Origin: Bacillota bacterium
Lineage (GTDB): Bacteria > Bacillota > Clostridia > Clostridiales > Clostridiaceae
Reading direction: 5' to 3'
Assembly (NCBI GenBank): GCA_030706015.1
Contig: JAUZPI010000014.1
Span: 3,080 to 67,079, forward strand
DNA length: 64,000 nt
The translations under genes and the position numbers were made by a program. Under the pieces are notes generated by a model, which saw only the letters and a list, made by a program, of their open reading frames with translations, did no database searches and had not been told where the DNA came from. This document shows, piece by piece, positions 15,845 through 24,525 of the stretch. Position 1 is the stretch's first letter, and every line of letters starts with the position of its first letter.

Positions 15845-16921
15845 ATGAATGAAATGATAAATAATGAAGGGGTTAAGCCTACCACAAGGACAGTAAATCT
15901 AATTGCAGCGGAGATAAATAGCATTAAAGAGCAAACTAGAAAGATGGTTCTCTATAATTCCATTGAGATAGGAAGACGTTTAGTTGAAGCAAAGTCCATG
16001 TTAAGTCATGGTGAATGGGGAGAGTGGCTAGAAAAGTCTGTAGATTATTCCAAGAGTACTGCCAATAACCTAATGAGGATATTTCAGGAGTATGGTTCAG
16101 AGCAAATTACATTGCTAACCGATAATGCAAAAAGCCAAGCGCTTGGAAATTTGAGTTATACCCAGGCTATTGCCCTACTAGGGATACCTTCAGAAGATAG
16201 AGAAAGCTTTGTGAAAGAAAATGATATAGATAGTATGTCTACTCGGGAATTACAACAAGCCATTAAGGAGAAGCAGGAGTTAGAGAAGAGGTTAAAAGAA
16301 GCTGAGAAGAGGGCAGAGGATGAACATAAAGCCTGGGAAGCGATTAATAGTAGCTATAGTAAGCTTGAAAAGGCTAGTAAAAAGAACTCTAAAGAAGCTG
16401 AGAAATTAAAAAAGGAGCTTCAGGATATTGAGGATAAAAACAAAGAAGAGTTGACCAATAAAGAGGTAGAAATACAAAACCTTCAAATTCATATAAAAGA
16501 CATCAAGGGTCAGCTTTCCTTGGCCCAATCAAATGGAAGCGGTAAAGAAGTAGAGGTACTTCAGGAATCATTGAATGAAGCCGAGAACAAACTTCATGAT
16601 GCAGCTGAAAAAATTCAAGAATTAGAGCAGAAACTAAATGAAAAGCCAATTGAGGTAATAGCTGCTACTCCTGAGGTAGAGATTATTGAAAAAATCCCGG
16701 AAGAAATTGAAAAAGAGCTTCAAGAGCTGAGAGAAAAGGCAAGTAAAAAGGATAATCCAGCTGTCATAAAATACTCGGTTATATTTAATGGCTTAGTAGA
16801 TAACTTTAAGCTGCTATTAGCTACTTTAGATGAGATAAGAAAGGCTGATGAAGCGGCACATGAGAAGTATAAAAATGCAACTATAAAATTAGCAGATAAA
16901 ATGGTTGCGGGACTAAAGTGA
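15845..16921 (+). CDS. DUF3102 coiled-coil protein
   Basis: A 358-residue protein with an N-terminal DUF3102 domain (NSIEIGRRLVEAKSMLSHGEW, then YSKSTANNLMRIFQEYG). Coiled coil runs through about residues 130-310. DUF3102 has a ParB-like or plasmid-partition flavour in its helix-turn-helix, but no role is established here. The ATG at 15845 has GGAGAGGTGAAGG upstream. Confidence 0.8.
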   Translation: MNEMINNEGVKPTTRTVNLIAAEINSIKEQTRKMVLYNSIEIGRRLVEAKSMLSHGEWGEWLEKSVDYSKSTANNLMRIFQEYGSEQITLLTDNAKSQALGNLSYTQAIALLGIPSEDRESFVKENDIDSMSTRELQQAIKEKQELEKRLKEAEKRAEDEHKAWEAINSSYSKLEKASKKNSKEAEKLKKELQDIEDKNKEELTNKEVEIQNLQIHIKDIKGQLSLAQSNGSGKEVEVLQESLNEAENKLHDAAEKIQELEQKLNEKPIEVIAATPEVEIIEKIPEEIEKELQELREKASKKDNPAVIKYSVIFNGLVDNFKLLLATLDEIRKADEAAHEKYKNATIKLADKMVAGLK

Positions 16922-16931
16922 GGTGATGAAA

Positions 16932-17225
16932 ATGAAAGGAAGCTGGCATGAGTTTCTCGATGGGAGAATGGAAGGGGCTGAAGTATATTATATAAAGGCA
17001 CAAGATAAAGAATTTAAAGAAATCAAAGATGGAATCAAGCAATTTGAAGTGTTAAAGAATGATATAAACTATCAAGTTGGAGATACATTGATTATAGAGG
17101 AACTTAATCAGCAAAAGAAGCAAACAGGAGCATGGATCCCTATGCAAATTATATATAAAATGAATGACCCTAATTATCTAAAGAAAGGGTTCATTATACT
17201 AGGCATGAAAGAAATCAGGGTATGA
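16932..17225 (+). CDS. DUF3850/ASCH-like protein
   Basis: A 97-residue small beta-rich protein. It has the pattern KQFEVLKNDINYQVGDTLII and a final KKGFIILGMKEI strand typical of DUF3850, a PUA/ASCH-like fold that may bind RNA or modified nucleotides. Its start overlaps nothing and lies 10 bases after DUF3102. The ATG at 16932 is preferred because GAGGTGAT lies at proper spacing, whereas the upstream GTG and ATG overlap that site. Confidence 0.65.
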   Translation: MKGSWHEFLDGRMEGAEVYYIKAQDKEFKEIKDGIKQFEVLKNDINYQVGDTLIIEELNQQKKQTGAWIPMQIIYKMNDPNYLKKGFIILGMKEIRV

Positions 17226-17288
17226 CACTCCTAACAATGCATAGTTACAATATATATTTAATGCGAACTAAGAAAGATAAAAAATAAA

Positions 17289-17311
17289 AGCACATAAATT
17301 TTATATGTGCT
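17289..17311 (-). terminator. Hairpin, possible leftward terminator
   Basis: AGCACATA (17289-17296) pairs with TATGTGCT (17304-17311). The minus strand then reads TTTATTTTTTA. A leftward transcript could end here, but I see no convincing leftward gene upstream of it. Confidence 0.4.
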
Positions 17312-17375
17312 GTGATTTTGGCTCTGTGGGCTTTCATTATGACTTATACGGCTGAGACAACTCACCTCCCGAAGA

Positions 17376-17753
17376 ATGCCACACAGAGAAATTAAGATAA
17401 TAAATATATTCATACCAAACCATCTCCTTTTGTTCTCTACTTTGAAAATCAAGATAGTACTAATACCAACTTTCAAAATAGCTGATGATAATTCTTTTAG
17501 CGTTGCTGAGAGGTATGATGGTAAGTGCGGGAGTGATGGGAATGACCCAACGCCTGAAGCATACTTTAAGTATTTGTTTAATTCTAACATTATAAAAGTT
17601 ATTAGTAAAGATGTTAATGAATTTATAAATAAGTTCATTGGTACAGTAAAGTTGAATAAGGGCATAAGTAAGGATAAAAATATCACGAATTTGGATAAAA
17701 AATTATCAAAATGGCTATTTTTATCACAAAAATGGCTAAAAAATCGCAACTAA
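17376..17753 (+). CDS. Doubtful open frame
   Basis: A 125-residue frame with no good ribosome-binding site. The C-terminal two-thirds (KIADDNSFSVAERYDGKCGS onward) reads like coding sequence, while the N-terminus is low-complexity hydrophobic. It could be a truncated or decayed gene. A leftward frame covers the same region and looks worse. Otherwise 17226-17775 shows only the hairpin at 17289. Confidence 0.25.
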   Translation: MPHREIKIINIFIPNHLLLFSTLKIKIVLIPTFKIADDNSFSVAERYDGKCGSDGNDPTPEAYFKYLFNSNIIKVISKDVNEFINKFIGTVKLNKGISKDKNITNLDKKLSKWLFLSQKWLKNRN

Positions 17754-17775
17754 AATGAAATAGAGGGGAATAAAA

Positions 17776-18003
17776 ATGAGTACTTTAAGAAAGGTTGAAA
17801 TACCTATTATATATAGAGCTACAACTGGGGATTGGCTAATTGTTTGTGGAATTACTTATGATAAAAACAACGAAATAATTGAAGTAGATGCCTGGGATGG
17901 AGACGGAGTTGTAACTTATGAAAAAGGGGAATTTGAAGTTGATGAACCCAAAGTACCTCCCTTATATCAGAATATAACAGATAGGAGTGATTTAAATGTT
18001 TGA
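17776..18003 (+). CDS. Hypothetical phage protein
   Basis: A 75-residue acidic, beta-rich protein (MSTLRKVEIPIIYRATTGDW...), preceded by AGAGGGGAATAAAA. I do not recognise a family. Its 3' end overlaps the next small frame by eight bases, so translation is probably coupled. Confidence 0.6.
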   Translation: MSTLRKVEIPIIYRATTGDWLIVCGITYDKNNEIIEVDAWDGDGVVTYEKGEFEVDEPKVPPLYQNITDRSDLNV

Positions 18004-18160
18004 AATAGGGCCGAATGCAAGAGATGCCGTTGCAATGGTATCAATATCAATAATGGTTGTAGGGGTATGTGTATCAACAATGCTGAATCACTTGAAAGAA
18101 AATAAGGGGAAAGGTGAAATAGATGGGGAAATGGAGAGAAGCGGCACAAAAGACATATGA
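17996..18160 (+). CDS. Small membrane-anchored phage protein
   Basis: A 54-residue frame with one hydrophobic helix (DAVAMVSISIMVVGVCVSTM), then a charged tail. ATAGGAGTGA lies upstream of the ATG. It overlaps both neighbours, as do the other tightly packed small genes here. The function is unknown. Confidence 0.55.
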   Translation: MFEIGPNARDAVAMVSISIMVVGVCVSTMLNHLKENKGKGEIDGEMERSGTKDI

Positions 18161-18281
18161 CGCAATTCAGAAGAGTAAGAAGGATAAGGAGTACAAGAAG
18201 AGAGTTTTGAATTGTGAATTAATAGATATACATGTTAAAGGCATGGAAAAATCTATGAGAAGGAAGATGGGGCAATTTTGA
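18123..18281 (+). CDS. Small basic phage protein
   Basis: A 52-residue highly basic frame (MGKWREAAQKTYDAIQKSKK...) with AAAGGTGAAA upstream. Its stop TGA overlaps the TTG start of the DUF1064 gene (TTGA). The basic character suggests nucleic-acid binding, but no family is recognised. Confidence 0.5.
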   Translation: MGKWREAAQKTYDAIQKSKKDKEYKKRVLNCELIDIHVKGMEKSMRRKMGQF

Positions 18282-18694
18282 GTAAGTATGGTTCACAAAA
18301 GATTACTGTAGATGGAATAACTTTCGATTCTAAAGACGAAGCAATGTACTATGAATATCTTAAGCTGCTTAAAGCTAAAGGTGAGATTGAGAACTTTGAG
18401 TTGCAACCTATTTATGAGCTCATACCAAAGTTTAAGAAACATGGGAAGTCATTTAGAAGGACAACCTATACACCTGACTTTCTTATTTATCATTTAGATG
18501 GTAGTCAAGAGCTGATAGATGTTAAGGGGTTCAGTACTCAGCAAGGAGAACTTAGGAAGAAATTATTTGAATATAAGTATCCTGATGTAAAGTTAACATG
18601 GATTGCTAGAAATCTCAAGTATGGTAATGAGTATGGTTGGATTAACTATGAGGAATTGAAGAAAAAAAGAAGAGAGAGTAAGAAAGATGTTTAG
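18278..18694 (+). CDS. DUF1064 nuclease-like protein
   Basis: A 138-residue protein (MSKYGSQKITVDGITFDSKD...). DUF1064 has a PD-(D/E)XK-like core, visible here as E in FDSKDEAMYYEYL, then YTPDFLI and LIDVKG. It occurs in phage recombination or replication regions and is often described as resolvase-like. The start TTG is overlapped by the previous stop. GGAAGATGGGG lies upstream. Confidence 0.8.
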   Translation: MSKYGSQKITVDGITFDSKDEAMYYEYLKLLKAKGEIENFELQPIYELIPKFKKHGKSFRRTTYTPDFLIYHLDGSQELIDVKGFSTQQGELRKKLFEYKYPDVKLTWIARNLKYGNEYGWINYEELKKKRRESKKDV

Positions 18695-18719
18695 CCTTCT
18701 GGTATATAGAGGTGATTAA

Positions 18720-19052
18720 ATGGCCTTAGATATGGTAAATGTAGCAAAAGAGATATATGAAGCGGCACATAGATTAAGAAAAAGCAGTGATATACTATTT
18801 TCTCTTGCTAAAGAATATGCAGAAACGGAACAAATATATAGACAAGCTCTGGCGAAAGAAAAGGTAAAACTTAGAGAGGCAGGAATGACAGTTTCACTCA
18901 TTGATGATGTAGCGAAGGGGAATACAGCTAAATTAAAGTACGATAGAGATCTAGCAGAGTTTAAGTTTACTGCCGGGAAGGAAAAGGCAAGGGCGCTGCA
19001 ATGTGAAATCTCAGCCCTTCAGAGTATTTATAGGAGGCAAGATGAGATATGA
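18720..19052 (+). CDS. Conserved phage coiled-coil protein, unknown
   Basis: A 110-residue almost wholly helical protein (MALDMVNVAKEIYEAAHRLR...). The motif EKVKLREAGMTVSLIDDVAKG and the ending ISALQSIYRRQDEI have the character of a family I associate with Firmicute temperate-phage early regions. Its role is unknown. TAGAGGTGATTAA precedes the ATG. Confidence 0.65.
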   Translation: MALDMVNVAKEIYEAAHRLRKSSDILFSLAKEYAETEQIYRQALAKEKVKLREAGMTVSLIDDVAKGNTAKLKYDRDLAEFKFTAGKEKARALQCEISALQSIYRRQDEI

Positions 19053-19201
19053 AAGTGATTATTATGAAATGTGAGGATAAATCTAATTATAAAGATAAGA
19101 TAGGCAAGGTTTATAAAGTTATGGGACAAAGTGAAACTACCTACTTTACAAAGGAAGGTCTATTTATAAAGAAGTCGGATTGTGAGATTGTAGAAAAATA
19201 A
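19049..19201 (+). CDS. Small phage protein
   Basis: A 50-residue frame (MKVIIMKCEDKSNYKDKIGK...) that starts on the ATGA overlap with the previous gene. Its pattern, a short beta-rich domain with KIGKVYKVMGQSETTYFTKEG, suggests a small SH3-like fold. The function is unknown. TAGGAGG lies upstream. Confidence 0.55.
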   Translation: MKVIIMKCEDKSNYKDKIGKVYKVMGQSETTYFTKEGLFIKKSDCEIVEK

Positions 19202-19213
19202 TGAGGTGATAGT

Positions 19214-19708
19214 ATGACCAGTGAGAAATTAAATATAGAGGTAATAATAAACGAGGCAGCGGAGAAGGCTGGAGAGATTGGAGCTAAGAAGGCTATCTTA
19301 GAGTTTAGTAAAGAAATAAAAGATAAGAGGCTTCACAATACCAGGTTGCTGATGAAGAACTATAATAAGTTAAAGGATCATGTAGATAACGTAAGAGCTG
19401 ATGTAGAGTTTGATATAGAATATGCAGAGGATAAAGTATGGTTGACCAGTGTAGTAAGGACTAAACTAAGAACCATGCGAATGATGGCAATGATTGATAG
19501 TGCTTTAGCAATAATAAAGGAGAAGGCAAGAAAGGATTGTATTGAATATAAATATAAAGCTTTCGAACTATTCTATATAGATGAGAAGAAGAATGATGAA
19601 ATAATAGAAAGTTTAAAGTGCGGTAAGAATCAACCCAAGATATGGTCCGATTACATACTTAATGAATTAAGCATATACCTTTGGGGAATAGAGAGTTTAG
19701 GGATATAG
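19214..19708 (+). CDS. ArpU/sigma-like late regulator (probable)
   Basis: A 164-residue protein. The C-terminus (LFYIDEKKNDEIIESLKCGK, then YILNELSIYLWGIESLGI) resembles the helix-turn-helix ending of ArpU-type phage activators. Those genes occupy this last-early-gene position and switch on packaging and structural genes. TGAGGTGATAGT precedes the ATG. The assignment rests on position and on the C-terminal pattern. Confidence 0.5.
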   Translation: MTSEKLNIEVIINEAAEKAGEIGAKKAILEFSKEIKDKRLHNTRLLMKNYNKLKDHVDNVRADVEFDIEYAEDKVWLTSVVRTKLRTMRMMAMIDSALAIIKEKARKDCIEYKYKAFELFYIDEKKNDEIIESLKCGKNQPKIWSDYILNELSIYLWGIESLGI

Positions 19709-19796
19709 AAGGGAAAAGAGGGAGTTTTAAAAGTGATTCTAATAAAGTAAAATGATAACATGCAATAATCACATCAATAAGGAGTATGTGTGATGG

Positions 19797-19840
19797 CATC
19801 TAACTGAAGGAGTTCAATCTCTAGTTAGATGTCTTTTATT
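19797..19840 (+). terminator. Intrinsic terminator at end of early region
   Basis: CATCTAACT (19797-19805) pairs with AGTTAGATG (19823-19831), followed by TCTTTTATT. The surrounding 19709-19944 is otherwise non-coding and AT-rich. Confidence 0.7.
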
Positions 19841-19944
19841 ATGCTAAAAAACAAAATCCTATAAGTTTCACTATTTTGAACCTAATGTTTATATCATATG
19901 TTACGAAAATATAGAGTAAATGGTATAAATTTGGAGGAGATATA

Positions 19945-20670
19945 ATGAGGCAAGTTATAGAGTATTATATATTTAGATATAGATATATAATGATTAGCTT
20001 TATCGCATTAATGCTATTTGGATTTCTTATTTATAAGTACATTGAAAGACTAAATTTCAATGGCGTATTTAAGGAATTAAAACACGATTTATTAAGTTTT
20101 AGACAAGGTATTAGATTTAATATTAGAGTATTTAGTTTAGCTTTATTTAGTGAGTTACTGTTTGATTTTATTAGACTTAATATCATATATACAGCGAAGC
20201 CTGGTGGATATAAGTTAACAATTGTGATAATTTTATATACAATTTTATGCTTAGTACAGAAGTTCTTTATCATATGGTTAATAATTACGACATCACTAAC
20301 AATATACACGATCACAGAAATAAAGCATTTATGTGAATACCAAGATAATAAGCAAATTTCATCATTTCTTAAAATGTATGTAGTTTATGGAATTGTATGC
20401 TTTGCACTTGAGGTAAATGCTTTGTATCATATCAATGTATTAAGTCCAGTATTAATAGTTAGTTGTGTATTAATAACTACTGTAATTGTGGTTTTGGGTA
20501 TGGCTGACGTACTAAATAACTACAAGAAAGAACGTCACAAGGAATTAAAAAATATCATAAATCTATTTAAATCAACCGAGGATCGGAAGAGAGCAATCAA
20601 ATCATTAGGCTACAATATTAAACTAATAATTTCTGGGACTAGTTTACTATTGAGGGATACTAATTATTAA
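19945..20670 (+). CDS. Multi-pass membrane protein (moron candidate)
   Basis: A 241-residue protein with about five hydrophobic segments: near 15-30, 60-80, 90-125, 145-155 and 160-185. A basic cytoplasmic C-terminal tail follows (NNYKKERHKELKN). It matches no phage structural gene I know. It stands alone between the early-region terminator at 19797 and its own terminator at 20695, with TTGGAGGAG upstream. That isolation is typical of lysogenic-conversion genes, so superinfection exclusion is possible but unproven. Confidence 0.6.
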   Translation: MRQVIEYYIFRYRYIMISFIALMLFGFLIYKYIERLNFNGVFKELKHDLLSFRQGIRFNIRVFSLALFSELLFDFIRLNIIYTAKPGGYKLTIVIILYTILCLVQKFFIIWLIITTSLTIYTITEIKHLCEYQDNKQISSFLKMYVVYGIVCFALEVNALYHINVLSPVLIVSCVLITTVIVVLGMADVLNNYKKERHKELKNIINLFKSTEDRKRAIKSLGYNIKLIISGTSLLLRDTNY

Positions 20671-20694
20671 TTAGGCTTAGAATGAGATATATTT

Positions 20695-20727
20695 AAGTAT
20701 TGGAATTTAACCAATACTTTTTTTATT
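20695..20727 (+). terminator. Intrinsic terminator after membrane-protein gene
   Basis: AAGTATTGG (20695-20703) pairs with CCAATACTT (20711-20719), followed by TTTTTTATTT. Confidence 0.85.
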
Positions 20728-20819
20728 TCAGAACCAATGGTCATTAGTAGCGATAAAGAAGGTGATAGTATGACAGGCATTAAACATACCCATTAGTAAA
20801 TATAAGGTGAGGTAATAAC

Positions 20820-21098
20820 ATGGCTAGGCATAGTGATGTGTATAAAACAAAGGAGTGGAAAGAAGCAAGACAATATGTATTAACTAGGAGCAATGGACTG
20901 TGTGAGAGATGCAAGAAGAAAGGTAAGATAGTACCAGGTAAGATAGTGCATCATAAGCGCTGGCTTACTGATAAGAACAAACATGACTGGGATATAGCAT
21001 ATAACCCTGATAATCTCGAGTATATTTGTAATGATTGTCATGAAGAAGAACATGATAGGTCAATAGGGTTACAAAAGTTCTTAGTCCCCCCACCATGA
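20820..21098 (+). CDS. HNH endonuclease
   Basis: A 92-residue HNH nuclease. Zinc cysteines appear in CERCKKKG and CNDCHEEEHD. The HNH core is VHHKRW ... DNLEY ... H. Such nucleases encoded just before terS work with the terminase in cos cleavage and packaging of HK97-like phages. The proline-rich end (FLVPPP) is encoded by a C-rich tract that begins the candidate cos region. GAGGTAATAAC precedes the ATG. Confidence 0.9.
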   Translation: MARHSDVYKTKEWKEARQYVLTRSNGLCERCKKKGKIVPGKIVHHKRWLTDKNKHDWDIAYNPDNLEYICNDCHEEEHDRSIGLQKFLVPPP

Positions 21099-21180
21099 AA
21101 TTATTTTTAAGCCCATGGGAGACCGTGTATGGGAGGTACAATTTCACTCGAGGCTTTCGCGCGTAGGGGGGTGTGGTGTA
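21085..21180. other. Candidate cos (packaging) region
   Basis: This GC-rich island in AT-rich DNA lies between the HNH gene and terS. It has a C-run (CCCCCCACC) at its left, then TTTCGCGCGTAGGGGGGTG (about 21155-21173). In cos phages with an HNH gene beside the terminase, the cohesive-end site lies in this gap. The exact nick positions cannot be read from sequence. Confidence 0.4.
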
Positions 21181-21196
21181 AAGGAGGTGTTTTTGA

Positions 21197-21571
21197 CTGA
21201 GTAAGCAGGATTTAACAAAAGATCAAAGGATAAAAAAGGAGATTAATAGACTGAAAAAATTATTCAAAGAGATGCCACAAAATACTATGAACAAAGTTAT
21301 TTCGCTCATTGAAAATGCCGCCTTTATGACTGTAACACTAGAAGATTTGCAAAATGAAATAATCCTGAAAGGTCCAGTATGTGAATATCAAAATGGCGAA
21401 AACCAATGGGGTACAAAGAAAAGCCCTGAGGTTGAAATCTATAACACAATGATAAAAAATCATATGAGTATCATTAAACAATTAACTGATCTTATGCCAG
21501 AACCTAAAAAGGAATTGCCTAAGCCGGAAGATGATTTTCTTAAAATACTAAGGCGTGATATTAATGGCTAG
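21197..21571 (+). CDS. terS: Terminase small subunit (P27 family)
   Basis: Recognises phage DNA for packaging. The domain has the P27-like motif ILKGPVCEYQNGENQWGTKK. The frame is open upstream of the first ATG (21272) through a well-formed N-terminus (SKQDLTKDQRIKKEINRLKK) back to a CTG at 21197. AAGGAGGTG lies at good spacing before that CTG, and a TGA sits immediately upstream in frame. I therefore infer a CTG start and 124 residues. The ATG alone would give 99 residues and no ribosome-binding site. It overlaps terL by eight bases. Confidence 0.85.
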   Translation: MSKQDLTKDQRIKKEINRLKKLFKEMPQNTMNKVISLIENAAFMTVTLEDLQNEIILKGPVCEYQNGENQWGTKKSPEVEIYNTMIKNHMSIIKQLTDLMPEPKKELPKPEDDFLKILRRDING

Positions 21572-23297
21572 AAAGCAAATTGAAATTCCTATTTACATAA
21601 AAGATTGGCATGATTATATAAAAGAAAAGCCTAAAAATCATAATAAAGATATAAAAAAACTTAAGAAATTAATTGAAAAACTTCTTAAAAGTAAAACTGT
21701 ATTTTATGATAACACTGACGTAGAAGCATTCATTCAATTTTGTAAGTTAGTAAAGCATAGAGAAGGCAGATGGGCTGGACAACCATTAGAATTATCTATA
21801 GAACAGAAGTATATAGCTGCATGTGTATTTGGTTTCAAGATGTATGATTCTGAGTTAAATATGGTAGTTAGATACTTTAGAGAAATGGTACTTTTAGTAG
21901 CTAGAAAATGGGGTAAATCGACGTTTGTATCTGCTATAGCTGATTTTATGCTGATGTGTGATAGAGAACCTGCAGCGCAAGTATGGTGTTTAGCTACTCA
22001 GAAGCAGCAAGCTAGTATAGTTTATGAAGCGGCTAAAAACTTTGCATTAGGTAGTGAAGCTTTAAAACCGCATGTAAAAACTAGAAGGGACAAAGATAAT
22101 TCAGAGATGTTTTTGTTTCCTGCCGGAAATAGCTATATGAAAGCTGGAAGTAAAAATAGTAATTCTCAAGATGGATTAAATCCTCATTGTGTTGTTATTG
22201 ATGAACTACATGCTATTAAAGATAGAAATACTTATGATGTATTCTCGTCAGCCATGGGAGCTAGGTCACAACCATTAATATTCATCATCAGTACTTTTGG
22301 ATTTAATAGAGAAGGTATCTTTGATAGTGTACTTGAAAGGTGCGAAGCAGTTTTAAATGGCACAAGTTCAGAAAGATTGTTTCCTATGATTTTCAGGATA
22401 GATGATGAGGATAATCCTGCAGATAGAAAGTGTTGGATTAAAGCAAATCCAGGACTAATTGAAGCTAGACCTACAATGAGTTATCTTGAAGGCGAGTATC
22501 AGAAGGCACTAAAGGACCCAGCACAACTACCAAGCTTTTTGGCTAAGCATCTTAATATGGCAAGTTCAATGTCAGTAGTATATTTTGATTTACAACAAGT
22601 GGACAGATGTGCTATTGACATGAATTTAGCGATGATACAGGATAAATATGCTGCAGGTGGAGCTGATTTAGCAGAAACAACGGATTTATGTTGTGCTTCT
22701 GCATTAATACCTTTAAAAGGAAAGTTGTATTTATTTCAAAAATATTTTATTGCTAGGCAGAGAATAGAGCAAAATAGCAAGGCAGATAAAATGGCATACG
22801 AAAGTTTCTGCAGAACTAATGCCCTGGATCCATTAAATAATGAATTGCTTAAAATATGCGAGGGTAGCTTAGTCAAAAAAAGTGATGTTACTGAATGGTT
22901 CGTTGAATTGTCAGAAAAATATCAAGTTACCTTTTGGAAGATTGGTGCGGATAGATGGCATTTTGATGAATGGTCAGAGGATATGTCTATGAAAGGATTC
23001 CCACTAGAAGACAAAGACGGCAAGGGAGTTTTATTTCCAGTTGCCATGGGCGCTAAAAGCTTGTCAACTCCAATGAAGGAAACGAGATCACTATTTGAAG
23101 ATAAAATTATACAATTCAGTAGGTATAATGGTCTATTTAGATGGTGTACAACTAATACTGCGGCAAGGGTTGACGTAAATAAGAACATACAACCTGATAA
23201 AGCAAAATCAAAGGCAAGAATCGATGGATACTTGTCTTTTTTGTGCGCCTATATTGCTTATTTAAAATGCAAAGATATGTTTGATGAATATCAATAA
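21564..23297 (+). CDS. terL: Terminase large subunit
   Basis: The packaging motor: an ATPase plus nuclease that translocates DNA into the procapsid. The 577 residues have a Walker A-like VARKWGKST near residue 112 and Walker B CVVIDELHAI near 210. A C-terminal RNase H-like nuclease domain follows (GGADLAETTDLC, ADRWHFDEW). The ATG at 21564 overlaps the terS stop. A GTG at 21555 is in frame. It is followed by portal after six bases. Confidence 0.95.
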   Translation: MARKQIEIPIYIKDWHDYIKEKPKNHNKDIKKLKKLIEKLLKSKTVFYDNTDVEAFIQFCKLVKHREGRWAGQPLELSIEQKYIAACVFGFKMYDSELNMVVRYFREMVLLVARKWGKSTFVSAIADFMLMCDREPAAQVWCLATQKQQASIVYEAAKNFALGSEALKPHVKTRRDKDNSEMFLFPAGNSYMKAGSKNSNSQDGLNPHCVVIDELHAIKDRNTYDVFSSAMGARSQPLIFIISTFGFNREGIFDSVLERCEAVLNGTSSERLFPMIFRIDDEDNPADRKCWIKANPGLIEARPTMSYLEGEYQKALKDPAQLPSFLAKHLNMASSMSVVYFDLQQVDRCAIDMNLAMIQDKYAAGGADLAETTDLCCASALIPLKGKLYLFQKYFIARQRIEQNSKADKMAYESFCRTNALDPLNNELLKICEGSLVKKSDVTEWFVELSEKYQVTFWKIGADRWHFDEWSEDMSMKGFPLEDKDGKGVLFPVAMGAKSLSTPMKETRSLFEDKIIQFSRYNGLFRWCTTNTAARVDVNKNIQPDKAKSKARIDGYLSFLCAYIAYLKCKDMFDEYQ

Positions 23298-23303
23298 TGA
23301 AAG

Positions 23304-24512
23304 GTGGTGAGTAAAATAGGAGTTTTTAGTAATGTAATAAGTTATTTTCGAGGAGATAAACTTACAGCAGCAAAGCTAGTTAATCTATTGAATCAAGGAT
23401 ATTCCATACTTCAAGTCAATAGACAATTATATGATATTCCAGAGGTTAGAACTGCAATTAATTTTGTCGCTGAGAAAGTGGGAAGCGTGCCTTTTTATCA
23501 TATAAGAGCTGATACCGAAGGCAATATGGAAATGGTTAACGACAGTTTTCAATATGTACTTAATGTAAGGACTAATAAGTATCAAGGTCCTCAAGTATTT
23601 TGGACTCACATGATAACCATGTATCTTGCTGCTAATAATGCTTTCGCCATGCCTGAATGGAATGATAATGGAACACTGGCAGCCATATATCCACTTCCAT
23701 TTACAAACTTTGATTTTACACAAGATGAAAATGGAAAGTTAATAATAGTGTTCGATGGAAATACAAATTATGCATTCTATTATGATGATATAATCCATCT
23801 TCAAAGATTTCCGACTTTTAAAGGCGGAGCTAGGAAACAGGCAACAGGAAACTATACAACTATGGTTGGTACTATGCAAAATCAAGCTGTTAAAGATAGT
23901 GAAACAAGTAATAGGATATCAGCATTACTACAAGTAAAGGCTCAGCTTAAATCCACTGACATGAAAAAGAAGCTGGATGAGTTTAAAGATACATTCCTAA
24001 CAGCTGAGAATACAACTGGAATGGGTATGATTGGCGCTGAGTATGAACTCTTACCATTTAACTTTAAAAATAGTCCATTAAATACGGAACTATTAACAGA
24101 AGTGATTAAGCAGTTATACAACTACTTTGGACCAAGTTATGAAATTATAAATGGTACTTCTGGAGAACTGGAGTATGAGCAGTTTATTGATAATAAAGTA
24201 AAGCCGATTGTTTATCAAATTGAGGAAGAACTAACTTATAAACTATTTTCAACTAATGAGATTTATTTTAATAATAAAATTCAAGCTGAAACTATTGATT
24301 TAGAAATAAGTACATTGTCGGCAAAAACAGCTTTTTATAAAGAAATGGTATATGGCACGATTATGAATAGAAATGAAATAAGACGTAGGCTGGGAATGCC
24401 AAGAGGTCCATCTGAACTTGATAAATTCCTCGGTAATAAAAATTTTGAAACACTTGAACCAGGAATATATGAGGTTGGTGGAACTGAAAATAACCCTAAT
24501 GATGGGAAGTAA
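23304..24512 (+). CDS. Portal protein (HK97 family)
   Basis: The dodecameric ring at the capsid vertex through which DNA passes. The 402 residues have the family's N-terminal LYDIPEVRTAINFVAEKVGS and the PLPFTNFDF segment. The start is uncertain. GTG codons at 23304 and 23307 overlap the ribosome-binding site (AAAGGTGGTGAG). The natural N-terminus IGVFSNVISYF would start at an ATA. The next gene starts 13 bases after the stop. Confidence 0.93.
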   Translation: MVSKIGVFSNVISYFRGDKLTAAKLVNLLNQGYSILQVNRQLYDIPEVRTAINFVAEKVGSVPFYHIRADTEGNMEMVNDSFQYVLNVRTNKYQGPQVFWTHMITMYLAANNAFAMPEWNDNGTLAAIYPLPFTNFDFTQDENGKLIIVFDGNTNYAFYYDDIIHLQRFPTFKGGARKQATGNYTTMVGTMQNQAVKDSETSNRISALLQVKAQLKSTDMKKKLDEFKDTFLTAENTTGMGMIGAEYELLPFNFKNSPLNTELLTEVIKQLYNYFGPSYEIINGTSGELEYEQFIDNKVKPIVYQIEEELTYKLFSTNEIYFNNKIQAETIDLEISTLSAKTAFYKEMVYGTIMNRNEIRRRLGMPRGPSELDKFLGNKNFETLEPGIYEVGGTENNPNDGK

Positions 24513-24525
24513 GGAGGAAGCAAGC

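Noticed and set aside
17258..17749. 163-residue leftward frame
   Set aside because: It contains the hairpin terminator in its C-terminus, has no ribosome-binding site, and its hydrophobic composition follows AT-richness.
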